This document shows positions 26,047 to 34,289 of a DNA stretch of 62,262 nucleotides, in pieces. A program made the translations under genes and the position numbers. Source of the DNA: an uncultured Kiritimatiellota bacterium (GTDB lineage: Bacteria; Verrucomicrobiota; Kiritimatiellia; RFP12; UBA1067); contig CAKTYZ010000019.1 in assembly GCA_934635225.1 (NCBI GenBank), forward strand, positions 1 to 62,262. The letters run 5' to 3'. The stretch's first letter is position 1. Each line of letters starts with the position of its first letter. The notes below the pieces were generated by a model. It had not been told where the DNA came from. It did no database searches and worked only from the letters and a program-made list of their open reading frames with translations.

Positions 26047-26624
26047 CAGAGTTGCGCCAATGCGAATGAAACGGCCTGAGAGAACGCTTCGGAGAACGCG
26101 CGGGTGTAGTCGCCGTCCAACGCATCGGCACGCCCCGCGCCACGGGCAGACGCAAATACCGCGCGATCCTTCAGGAGGAGAACCGTCAATTCAACCGTCG
26201 CGAACCGCGTGCCGGACGTCCGACAGTCCAAGGCCAGACGCGTCACGGTCGTTTCTGCCGAGAGTTCCGTCGTCAGCTGTGACGAGGCCGGAACCGCCGT
26301 GCGGAAAGTGCCGTGCGCCAAGAACGCGTCCTGCACGGCGCTCTTGAGAAGCGTCGCCGGAAGCGCGGCGAACTGGTTGTAGGGGTCAAACGCCAACGAC
26401 CCGTTCGACCGCATCACGGCCAATGCCTTCACATCGTACGGCGCGCGCACAGCGACCTGCGCGATGCGGACGTTCCCGCGCGGCGAGCCCTCGGCAGGCG
26501 TAGCCGTCGCCACCGAAGGCGCGGCGGCGTATTCGATCGTCCAAGTCGAGACGTCTGGGGTCTTGGCCGTCAGGCAACCCGACAGGAGCGGCAGGACGAA
26601 AAGCAAACTCTTAGCGTTCACCAT
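26046..26624 (-). CDS. ABC-type transport auxiliary lipoprotein (PqiC/YmbA-like)
   Basis: 192 residues; signal peptide with lipobox LSGC (Cys17). The later WTIEYAAAPSV and PYNQFAALPATLLKSAVQDAF segments match the ABC-transport auxiliary family, outer-membrane lipoproteins of MCE systems. Start at 26624 lies 14 bases inside the end of DUF1846; a GTG three bases later is possible. Its fusion in reading order with mlaE supports a role in lipid transport between membranes. Confidence 0.75.
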   Translation of the reverse strand: MVNAKSLLFVLPLLSGCLTAKTPDVSTWTIEYAAAPSVATATPAEGSPRGNVRIAQVAVRAPYDVKALAVMRSNGSLAFDPYNQFAALPATLLKSAVQDAFLAHGTFRTAVPASSQLTTELSAETTVTRLALDCRTSGTRFATVELTVLLLKDRAVFASARGAGRADALDGDYTRAFSEAFSQAVSFALAQL

Positions 26625-28137
26625 TGAAAAGCGTGTTCGTTGCGTAATACGGATCAGACGTGAAGCGACAGCCAAGGCGGCGTAGGCCCGCCTCGTCACC
26701 AGGCGTAACCATGTGCGTCATGTGCACCTCGCAACCGCGGAGCTCATTGAGCTTCTCCATCGCGATCTGCGCCGCCGGATTCGTCGTCGATGAGATCGCA
26801 AGCCCAATCAGCGCCTCGTCAAGGTTCAATGACGTATAGCCGACCTTGAGGATGTCCTGCTTCATGTGAGCGATCGAATGGATGATGTTCGGGCTGATGA
26901 GCGGAATCTGCGCAGGAATGTCCGACAGCGTCTTGACCGCGTTCATCACCATCGCCGCCGCCGCATGCATCTCGTCAGAGTTTCGCCCGGTCACGAGTCG
27001 TCCGTCCGCAAGCTCAATGGCCGCGCCCGAGACGATCGTTCCGCCAGCCTTGCCCTTGCCTTGAAGCTGCGCCTCTTCGGCTGCACGACGCGCGGCCTCG
27101 ACGACAATCCGGTCTTCCGTCTTGAGGCCGAGAGAATCCATCAGCTCTTCCGCCCGCTCGACCATCGAACGCGGCACGGCCCCCTCGGCAAACGCGCACT
27201 GATAGCGGAGAAAGCGACGAATGACCTCCTGCTTTGAGGCGTTGCGAACGACTTCGTCGTCGATGATGCCGAAACCGATGCGATTAACGCCCATGTCGGT
27301 CGGACTCTTGTAGGGACAGACCCCCTTCGTCATCTTCTGCCAAATCGCCACCAGGAGAGGGAACGCGTCCACATCCCGATTGTAGTTCACCGTCTCGACG
27401 CCGTACGCGGCCTTGTGGTAAGGGTCGATCATGTTCTGGTCGTGCAGGTCAATCGTCGCGGCTTCGTAGGCGATGTTAAGCGGGTGATCAAGCGGCAAGT
27501 TCCAGACCGGGAAGCTCTCAAACTTTGAATAGCCCGCGACCTGCCCCTTCCGATACTCATGGTAGATCTGCGTCAGGCAGGTCGCGAACTTGCCCGACCC
27601 CGGGCCCGGCGCCGTCACGACGACAATGGGCTTTTCGGTCTGCACGTATTCGTTCTTGCCGTAGCCCAGATCGGAGACGATCGTATCGACGTCCGCCGGA
27701 TAGCCTGCCGTCTTATAGTGGTAGTAGACACGAACGCCGCGCCGCTCAAGCTTCGCGCGAAAGAGCTTCACGGACGGCTGGTCCTGGAATCGCGTGATGA
27801 CGACACCGCGCATCGTAAGCCCCAGCACGCGGAGGTCGTCAATCAGCTTCAGCGCATCATCCGCATAGGAAATGCCAAAGTCTGCACGCATCTTCTTGCG
27901 CTCGATGTCGCCGGCATAAAGGCAGAGGATGACCTCGGCATGGTCTTTCAGCGTCTGCAAAAGCCGCAGCTTCACGTTGGGATCGTAGCCAGGCAGACAT
28001 CGCGCCGCATGGAAATCATTGATGAGCTTTCCGCCGAACTCAAGATAAAGGCGCCCGTATTTGCCCGCACGACGCCGAATCTCCTCAGATTGCTCCTTCA
28101 GATACTTCTCGTTGTCAAAGCCAATCTTCATGTCCAT
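26611..28137 (-). CDS. DUF1846 (UPF0371) family protein
   Basis: 508 residues, full length for the family. MKIGFDNEKYLKEQSEEIRRR near the start and the P-loop-like VVTAPGPGSGKFATCLTQIYHEY around residue 170 are diagnostic. Known structures form a cytosolic hexamer; the reaction is not established. The ATG overlaps the stop codon of the NifU-like gene by one base (TAATG). Its neighbours give no clear clue to the substrate. Confidence 0.88.
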   Translation of the reverse strand: MDMKIGFDNEKYLKEQSEEIRRRAGKYGRLYLEFGGKLINDFHAARCLPGYDPNVKLRLLQTLKDHAEVILCLYAGDIERKKMRADFGISYADDALKLIDDLRVLGLTMRGVVITRFQDQPSVKLFRAKLERRGVRVYYHYKTAGYPADVDTIVSDLGYGKNEYVQTEKPIVVVTAPGPGSGKFATCLTQIYHEYRKGQVAGYSKFESFPVWNLPLDHPLNIAYEAATIDLHDQNMIDPYHKAAYGVETVNYNRDVDAFPLLVAIWQKMTKGVCPYKSPTDMGVNRIGFGIIDDEVVRNASKQEVIRRFLRYQCAFAEGAVPRSMVERAEELMDSLGLKTEDRIVVEAARRAAEEAQLQGKGKAGGTIVSGAAIELADGRLVTGRNSDEMHAAAAMVMNAVKTLSDIPAQIPLISPNIIHSIAHMKQDILKVGYTSLNLDEALIGLAISSTTNPAAQIAMEKLNELRGCEVHMTHMVTPGDEAGLRRLGCRFTSDPYYATNTLFNGER

Positions 28138-28700
28138 TACCGATGCAGCTCGTCAAGAATCTTCTGGATCTGGGCCTTGCACCGCCCGCATCCGCCACCT
28201 GCCTTGGTGAAGTTCGTCACTTCTTCGACGGTCGTTAACTGGTTCTCGGCAATCACGCGACGGACCTCGTTCTCTGAGACGTTGTAGCACGTGCAAAGCG
28301 TCTGGTCCTCAAGGTTGCGGTCCGTGTTCTCGCCCGTCTCGTAGTTCTTGATCGCCGCTTCCATCGCCTCGCGCCCCATGACGCTGCAGTGCATCTTCTG
28401 CGGCGGAAGCCCTCCGAGATAGTCCGCAATCTGCTGGTTCGTGATCTTCTTCGCCTCTTCCAGCGTCTTGCCGATCACCATCTCGGTCAACGCCGACGAA
28501 CTCGCAATCGCGCTCGCGCAGCCGAAGGTCTGGAACTTCGCCTCCGCAATTCTGCCGTCCTCACCAAGCTTGAACTGAAATTGAAGCGCGTCACCGCACG
28601 CGAGGGACCCGACCGTCGCCGTCCCATCCGGATTCTCTATCTTGCCCACATTCCGCGGATTGCGAAAATGGTCCATCATCTTCTCGGAGTAGTTCCACAT
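28137..28700 (-). CDS. NifU-like Fe-S scaffold with BFD domain
   Basis: 187 residues with two domains. The IscU-like scaffold (1-125) carries its three cysteines in SLACGDAL, FGCASAIASSS and KMHCSVMGRE. A BFD-type [2Fe-2S] domain (about 132-187) carries CTCYNVSE and GGGCGRCK. This is the N-terminal and central part of NifU, without the C-terminal Nfu domain. The usual cysteine desulfurase is not adjacent. First gene of a four-gene transcript, with an extended -10 promoter 11 bases ahead. Confidence 0.9.
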   Translation of the reverse strand: MWNYSEKMMDHFRNPRNVGKIENPDGTATVGSLACGDALQFQFKLGEDGRIAEAKFQTFGCASAIASSSALTEMVIGKTLEEAKKITNQQIADYLGGLPPQKMHCSVMGREAMEAAIKNYETGENTDRNLEDQTLCTCYNVSENEVRRVIAENQLTTVEEVTNFTKAGGGCGRCKAQIQKILDELHR

Positions 28701-28711
28701 AACGGACCCTT

Positions 28712-28720
28712 ATTATACCA
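28712..28720 (-). promoter_or_regulatory. extended -10 promoter of the NifU-like gene
   Basis: TGG plus TATAAT (28712-28717) on the minus strand, ending 11 bases before the ATG at 28700. The AAGGG in the gap would be at or ahead of the transcription start, so translation probably begins on a very short leader. Confidence 0.65.
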
Positions 28721-28866
28721 CATTTCCGCGTGCGCGTGGGAGGGGCACGCGGACCGTGGTTTCATCCGATTTCAATGAACCCAGATCCCCTTCACGGCAT
28801 TTACATTAGAAAAGGGGCGTACGGTACGCACGCCTCGGCAACAAGCAGAAACAAGGAGAACGGGAG

Positions 28867-29853
28867 ATGTATGTGGACATTCCTCTGGGGCTTTCCCTGG
28901 CCTTCGTGTGCGGCGGCCTTTGGCTGCTGACCTGGAGCGCCAATCGGTTCGTGGACGCTTCGAGCGTCGTCGCGCGGCGCCTTGGCGTCTCTCCGTTCGT
29001 CATCGGCATGGTCGTGATCGGCTTCGGGACGTCCGCGCCGGAACTCGCCGTCTCGGCCCTTTCGGGCTTCATGGGACACGCCAACCTCTCGCTCGGAAAC
29101 GCCTACGGCTCCAACATCTTCAACATCGCGGTCGTCCTGGGCGTCGCGGCGCTCATCCGGCCCATCCGCGTTCGCCCCGCAATCATCGCCTTCGCCGTTC
29201 CACTCCTCGTCGGCGTTTCGCTCTTCTCCTGCCTACTCGTCTGCGCGGGCGAGGCGTTCTCGCGCCTAGACGGCTTGGCCTCGCTCGGCGCCTTCGCGGT
29301 CCTCCTCCCGGTCTACTGCTGGTTCGACCGGCGCAGTCAGTCGGCGGACGCCGTCATAGAGGCGGACGCGCCTACGGACATGCGTCGCCCATGGATGACG
29401 CTCGCGCTCGCGCTCGCCATCCTGATCGGATCCTCACACCTTCTCGTCTGGGGAGCCATCGACATGGCGCGCGCACTGGGCGTCTCCGAACTGCTCATCG
29501 GCTTGACCGTGGTGGCGGCGGGCACGTCGCTCCCGGAACTCGCCTCCGCCATCGTCTCGGCGCGAAAGGGCCAGCACGAGTTCGTACTCGGCAACATCAT
29601 CGGCTCGAACTTCTTCAACACGCTGGCTGTCGTGGGGGTCAGCGGGACAATCAGCCCGTTCCGCGATGTCTCCTCCGCCATCCTGACGCGAGACCTCGGC
29701 GTGATGGTCGCGCTCTCGCTCTCCATCGGCATCTTCGGGCTGAACCTGCGCAGACCGAGGGAAGACGGCCAGATTACCCGTCTGGAGGCAGGGATCTGGG
29801 TCGTGTCCTTCATCGCCTACCTCCTCGTGACGGTCATACAGGAACGCACCTAA
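28867..29853 (+). CDS. calcium/sodium antiporter (YrbG/CaCA family)
   Basis: 328 residues, about ten membrane helices, inner membrane. Two inverted alpha-repeats: GFGTSAPELAVSA with GNAYGSNIFNIAV, and AAGTSLPELASAI with GNIIGSNFFNTLA. These hold the ion-binding acidic residues. ACAAGGAGAACGGGAG precedes the ATG. It is the only plus-strand gene for many kilobases and converges on the glycan locus. No confident promoter was found in 28721-28866. Confidence 0.92.
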   Translation: MYVDIPLGLSLAFVCGGLWLLTWSANRFVDASSVVARRLGVSPFVIGMVVIGFGTSAPELAVSALSGFMGHANLSLGNAYGSNIFNIAVVLGVAALIRPIRVRPAIIAFAVPLLVGVSLFSCLLVCAGEAFSRLDGLASLGAFAVLLPVYCWFDRRSQSADAVIEADAPTDMRRPWMTLALALAILIGSSHLLVWGAIDMARALGVSELLIGLTVVAAGTSLPELASAIVSARKGQHEFVLGNIIGSNFFNTLAVVGVSGTISPFRDVSSAILTRDLGVMVALSLSIGIFGLNLRRPREDGQITRLEAGIWVVSFIAYLLVTVIQERT

Positions 29854-29933
29854 TCCGTTCCATCGAGGTACCGTCCTCTGTGTAGGTATATTCCGCGTGT
29901 TCTGTGTCGCGCGAAATGGGATTCTGTGTGTCG

Positions 29934-29955
29934 CACGATCCGGAATAGGATCGTG
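29934..29955 (+). other. perfect 8-bp inverted repeat downstream of antiporter
   Basis: CACGATCC-GGAATA-GGATCGTG, 80 bases beyond the antiporter stop. It could act as a terminator stem or RNA stabiliser, although no T-run follows. Confidence 0.4.
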
Positions 29956-30007
29956 ATTCCAACGGGACGGGACACTCCACGCACCGCTCAGGGGCGACAG
30001 CAAAACG

Positions 30008-30106
30008 TCTCAACGGAGAGGACAAAACGACTCAACGGAGACGCGGTGTTCTCTCCGTTGAGTCGTCGCGTTCTCTCCGTTGAGAGATTTCGTTCTCTCC
30101 GTTGAA
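30008..30106. repeat. 22-bp-period inverted repeat array
   Basis: Five copies of a core CTCAACGGAGAG. Two lie in plus orientation at 30009 and 30031, and three in minus orientation at 30051, 30073 and 30095. Spacing is exactly 22 bases within each group. Copies two and three form a perfect 15-bp hairpin (30027-30041 with 30052-30066, ten-base loop). Copies one and four form an outer 13-bp stem. It lies between convergent genes. Possible roles: bidirectional terminator, protein-binding array or palindromic mobile repeat. Confidence 0.8.
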
Positions 30107-30150
30107 ACGTCCAAACGCCGCCGCAGACGCAAAAAGGGAACAGAGAGTGA

Positions 30151-31347
30151 TCACCTCAGCCTTCCAAAGTTTGCGGTATGATGAAAGAAAGAGAAGGTGT
30201 TGTTCTCCATTACCAGATCCGTCAGCTCAAAATATTCACCCTCGCCGCTCCCTTCCCGAACCTTCCTGCATGTAATCACATTATTGCGAAGGATCACGTT
30301 CGTCGCAAAGCTCTTGAGTTCTTCCTTCGTGCGTCCTTCGAGGTTCTCGTATTGCGACCAAGCGTTCACCCTAAAGAAAGTCGCGCAGGATCCCGTCACA
30401 TTCTCAACTAGGATATTCGAGTAGCGTTGCGGCGTATCCGTGCGCATTTTAAGATACAAAAGCGTCTCTACGCCATTGACTGTACAATTCCGCATCGTGA
30501 TCCCATCGGCCTCAGGACATTCGCTGCCAATGGTCATGGCATGATGGGTCGGATAGCTGAACAGGCAGTTTTCGACGAGAATCTCGGATGACCCTCCGTT
30601 TTCCGGATGTTTCACATAATCATTCGCCCAGGCCCCCTTGCCCCCCTTGATGACAACGCCGTCGTCGTTAACGGAGATTCGGCAATTGCGCACGGTGACG
30701 CGCCGACACTTGTCGATGTCTATCGCATCTGTCGAGGGGCCCTTGAGCGTCTTACCGGCTGAATCCTTCAGCACTTCCGCAAGTATGGTGCAGTCATGAA
30801 TATTGACATCCTCACAGTTATAGTAATGCGTAGTCCAAAACTTTGAGTTCTTGAAGGTAACGCCTGAGACCTCGATATTCCTGGAATTACTCACATAGAG
30901 CACACGCGGACGCATCAGTGCCTTATTGGGAAACGAATCCCCCGACCGCGACGCCGCACGTCGCCTCCAGAACTGCTCCCATGTGCTTGCACCCTGCCCG
31001 TCAATAGTTCCTTCGCCAGAAATCGCAAAGCCGTCGCAATGGTCCGCATTAATCAGCGCAGGGTAGTAAACACAGGTCTCGCCCTCGATGCGAGTCTCGC
31101 GCATCGGATATCCGGTAGCCTCATCCACACCCTCGATGACAGCCCCGGCTTCCAGATGAAGCCTTACGCCCGGCTTGAAGAAAAGAGCCCCCGTCCGATA
31201 CGTCCCCCGACTGAGCGTCAACGTCCCGCCGCCATTCGCCGCCAATGCATCGATTTCCGACTGCAAGTCCCTTGCATGACCATCCGCAGACAGCAATGCC
31301 CCAGTCAGCCCCATCACCAACCCAGTTAAAACCAAATCAAACATCAT
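30151..31347 (-). CDS. GH28-like pectinase/polygalacturonase family protein, secreted
   Basis: 398 residues with an N-terminal signal-like helix (about 1-20) and a right-handed parallel beta-helix. GH28 signatures are recognisable: STDAIDIDKCRRVTVRNC, then VNDDGVVIKGGK (the paired Asp), HAMTIGSE in place of the usual GHG loop and LYLKMRTD in place of RIK. The catalytic Asp pair is kept but the flanking motifs are divergent, so substrate may not be polygalacturonan. The ATG at 31347 follows the nucleoside hydrolase stop by five bases with no Shine-Dalgarno, implying coupled translation. A TTG upstream is a less likely start. Confidence 0.8.
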   Translation of the reverse strand: MMFDLVLTGLVMGLTGALLSADGHARDLQSEIDALAANGGGTLTLSRGTYRTGALFFKPGVRLHLEAGAVIEGVDEATGYPMRETRIEGETCVYYPALINADHCDGFAISGEGTIDGQGASTWEQFWRRRAASRSGDSFPNKALMRPRVLYVSNSRNIEVSGVTFKNSKFWTTHYYNCEDVNIHDCTILAEVLKDSAGKTLKGPSTDAIDIDKCRRVTVRNCRISVNDDGVVIKGGKGAWANDYVKHPENGGSSEILVENCLFSYPTHHAMTIGSECPEADGITMRNCTVNGVETLLYLKMRTDTPQRYSNILVENVTGSCATFFRVNAWSQYENLEGRTKEELKSFATNVILRNNVITCRKVREGSGEGEYFELTDLVMENNTFSFFHHTANFGRLR

Positions 31348-31352
31348 AACAT

Positions 31353-32318
31353 TCAAAACAAAAGCGGCTTGCGACAAAGCAACTCGTCAATGATCTTTCC
31401 GACTTCGGCCTTGCGAATCTTTTCTGTGATACGCATATGTGAGCCATCCTTTTCGTCTGGCAACCATTCGTTGTCTCCCTGTCCCCCAACCATCCGGTAA
31501 ACACCCCGTTGGATATTGAAATAACTCTCCGTTCCGCGCACGGCGACAAGGACGGCCGTTTCATCCCAGGCGGATCGGCCTGCAGCACCATTGAAGTCTC
31601 CGACATTGGCCCGAAAAGCATCCGCCACAGGGTTCTCCGTCACATTTGAATCGGCAAGTCTCTTCCCGGCAAAACAGTCGATGCCGTAGTCGAAGTCGGA
31701 GAAAACGACTGGCGTCGGCCATTTCTCGAGTGCGATTTTTGAGGACTGCCAATCCTCAGCAGAATTGTACTCGCGTCCGCACGGATACTTGCACGCCATC
31801 GCCACCCAGCGCTTCACCTTGCGCGCGACGAGATCACGATCCGTCTCCACGAGCTTGCGCACGTTCGTCAGGAAACCGACCGAGCAGATGACGACCGACC
31901 TGTCCGGTTGTGACAGCAGGACTTCACGGTAGACATCATTTGCATCGGGCGCGTCTGACGAGTTCTGGTGCTTCACCCACTGCGCATACTTCTTGACCGT
32001 CGAGCCGAAACGTTTCGCATTCAGGTCCGCATTCTCCTTTCCAAGGCCAATCCCCTGAACGCAGCCAACGGGAATCTCGGGCCTTCCGTAGTACCCATTG
32101 ACGATTTCGCACATCGCCACCGAAAGACATTCACGTGTGCTGACGACCGTCGCCAGCAATTCGCATTCGCCAGCGTCCGCAAGGGCATGCAGACATGCCA
32201 GCGCCCCCACGTCATCGAAGTCCGTGTACATATCCGTATCAAAGATGACCTTGACAGGCTCCGCACGAATATCAAGCGCAAGGAAAGACACAAGCACCAT
32301 CATCAGACGTTTCATCAT
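31353..32318 (-). CDS. nucleoside hydrolase-like (IUNH) protein, secreted
   Basis: 321 residues, signal peptide about 1-19. The calcium-site motif of inosine-uridine nucleoside hydrolases, DTDMYTDFDD, follows directly; IVNGYYGRPEIPVG and SVGFLTNVRKLV are typical. Family members cleave N-glycosidic bonds of nucleosides, but an exported copy inside a polysaccharide locus suggests another ribosyl- or glycosyl-linked substrate. It lies four bases after the GH-A-like gene and five bases before the GH28 gene, so it is surely part of that operon. Activity on nucleosides is not shown by the sequence. Confidence 0.8.
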   Translation of the reverse strand: MMKRLMMVLVSFLALDIRAEPVKVIFDTDMYTDFDDVGALACLHALADAGECELLATVVSTRECLSVAMCEIVNGYYGRPEIPVGCVQGIGLGKENADLNAKRFGSTVKKYAQWVKHQNSSDAPDANDVYREVLLSQPDRSVVICSVGFLTNVRKLVETDRDLVARKVKRWVAMACKYPCGREYNSAEDWQSSKIALEKWPTPVVFSDFDYGIDCFAGKRLADSNVTENPVADAFRANVGDFNGAAGRSAWDETAVLVAVRGTESYFNIQRGVYRMVGGQGDNEWLPDEKDGSHMRITEKIRKAEVGKIIDELLCRKPLLF

Positions 32319-32322
32319 AATT

Positions 32323-34272
32323 TTAACGGGTCAACTTGAGAAATGCATAACCAAGACCATCGAAGATAATCTGCAAATGCCGACCGTCCAAATAAACGCC
32401 TTCTCCACACACTGCCGCACAAGCCGAATAGATGCCCTCCGGAAGTTCGAGTGCAGCCGTCTGGTTCTTGTGCGTGCGATTCACGATCAGAAGATATTCA
32501 ACGCCTTTAAGCCGAAAGGCGCGCACGACAAGGGCATCAGGAACCGACTCTGCTGGGAACGGGATGTCATCCGACAGGAGAACAGACTCCATCGACTTGA
32601 CCTCCCGGAAGACCCAACAGAGATCCTCCCAGAATTTCTTCTGCTCGGCCGCCTTGCCGTTCCTTCGCATCGAGCCAAAAGAATATCCACAAATGCCATT
32701 CGCCCCAGCGGCAATGGCTTGCCAAGTCATGTTCGCGACTTCCCGACGGGTTGGGAGACTTGCCGTCCACTTATAATCCTTGACATACGGCTTACGATAC
32801 CATGCCCAATTGAACATCTGGGGCACCTGCCACATGGGGCGGAAGTCGAACATCGCTTCGCGGCACAGTCTCGGCCATTTCGACGCAAGCGACAAATCCC
32901 GCTGCCGACCGCCTATTGGATAAGGATCCATGCCAATCGCATCAAAGGTCGGCAAGATATCCCGGATGTGCCGCGGGTTGTCCGAAACGACGTATGTCGG
33001 ATGGTCCGGGTCGATTTTCTGTAGCAATTCATTGACATTGACGACAAACGGAACCTGGGCCATTGGAACTTCATCCGCAAGATACCAACCGAAAAAGTTC
33101 GGATGCGGGCCAAGCTCGTCCACGGCCTTCTCAAGAGCTGCCCTCGACATGTCAAAGTTCTTGAATCTGCACACAGCCGAATGGTTGTAGCCGTAGATAA
33201 GGCTGCGCACATCAGCACAGACATAGGTGCCTGTCTTGGCAAATCTGTCAAGCGTATCCCGGTCGGTTCCGCCATACATCGTCGTGAAATTAAGTGGAGC
33301 CTGCGCCCAAAGCCGAAAGTCTTCAGTCGTCATCTTGCGATCAGTATACATGCCGAGAGGGAAGAACCGCCGTCCGCCGATGAGGACACGGTGATCCCTG
33401 TCTATCGAGATGCGGCGTCGCACACGTTCCACGGAACGAACCACCGTGCATGGTCTCTCCGCAATGACCTTGTCCTTCAGACGAAGACGAAACATCACAT
33501 CCTGCCTACCTAACGCAAAATCTCCAGCCGAAATCGCCGACATTGCTCGTTCCTCGTCAAAATCCGAAACAGGGAGGATTGTCTCCACCCCTTTTGCGTT
33601 TTCATAGCGAACCTCGCAAGAATAGTCTTCAAGCCTATTCCTCTCGGTGTTCAGGCTCAGCATGGCCGCAAAGCGGATTTCACCGTCTTCCGCCACAAAG
33701 GAATTGCGATAGGCGCTGCACTGAAAGTAGACAAGCGGTTCCTCCTCTATCTGCACAAGTTCCATATCATCGAACAGCACCCGCCCTGTCATTCCTTTTG
33801 GGATGTAGAAAAGGAACCTTGCCGTTACCGCGCCCTTTGGAAACGTAAACCGGCCCTCAAGACGCTTCCACCCCTGCGCATTGGGGTCGTTATCAACAAC
33901 CATCGATGCACGGCCATCTCCCATCCACTTCCCGTCTGCATCACTCCAGTCAATGTCAATGCCGGGTCGGAGACGGGCAAATTCGCCGCGCTCTACCTTA
34001 ACCCATCCTTGAAAACGGAATCTGGATCCGGGATGGACCACCAGCGGTTGTGACGGATACACGTAGAGATCCGGGTCTTCGTTATCCCATACAACCGCCT
34101 TCGAGCCGTTCCGACCGACTCCGGAAACGATCGACCAGCATCGCGGCAAACGCCATGCAACGCCGTCAGGCTCACCTTCAAAAGAGCCGTTGACCAATCG
34201 GGTTGGAGCATCTGCAAACGCTACCGCAGACACCAACAGCAGACATAAGCCCATGCCGCTAAACCTACGCAT
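32323..34272 (-). CDS. secreted GH-A-clan-like enzyme with N-terminal carbohydrate-binding-like domain
   Basis: 649 residues. The start at 34272 (MRRFSG) has AGAAGGTG in place; signal peptide ends near VAFADA. Residues about 20-180 look like a galactose-binding-type beta-sandwich (LVNGSFEGEPDG, ARFLFYIPKGMTGRVLFDDMEL). After a linker domain, a TIM barrel starts near LGMYTDRKMT and holds FGWYLADEVP, the acid/base position in related clan A enzymes. A second catalytic Glu is not obvious. A C-terminal beta domain closes it. No GH family number can be given. It is the second gene of the LamG operon. Confidence 0.7.
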   Translation of the reverse strand: MRRFSGMGLCLLLVSAVAFADAPTRLVNGSFEGEPDGVAWRLPRCWSIVSGVGRNGSKAVVWDNEDPDLYVYPSQPLVVHPGSRFRFQGWVKVERGEFARLRPGIDIDWSDADGKWMGDGRASMVVDNDPNAQGWKRLEGRFTFPKGAVTARFLFYIPKGMTGRVLFDDMELVQIEEEPLVYFQCSAYRNSFVAEDGEIRFAAMLSLNTERNRLEDYSCEVRYENAKGVETILPVSDFDEERAMSAISAGDFALGRQDVMFRLRLKDKVIAERPCTVVRSVERVRRRISIDRDHRVLIGGRRFFPLGMYTDRKMTTEDFRLWAQAPLNFTTMYGGTDRDTLDRFAKTGTYVCADVRSLIYGYNHSAVCRFKNFDMSRAALEKAVDELGPHPNFFGWYLADEVPMAQVPFVVNVNELLQKIDPDHPTYVVSDNPRHIRDILPTFDAIGMDPYPIGGRQRDLSLASKWPRLCREAMFDFRPMWQVPQMFNWAWYRKPYVKDYKWTASLPTRREVANMTWQAIAAGANGICGYSFGSMRRNGKAAEQKKFWEDLCWVFREVKSMESVLLSDDIPFPAESVPDALVVRAFRLKGVEYLLIVNRTHKNQTAALELPEGIYSACAAVCGEGVYLDGRHLQIIFDGLGYAFLKLTR

Positions 34273-34289
34273 AGCAACACCTTCTCTTG

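Noticed and set aside
28730..28930. Small plus-strand frame ahead of the antiporter
   Set aside because: No Shine-Dalgarno or protein character, and it runs into the antiporter in another frame.
30008..30106. CRISPR array
   Set aside because: Cores are 12 bases, units 22 bases and orientation is mixed; no spacers of CRISPR length and no cas genes are present.
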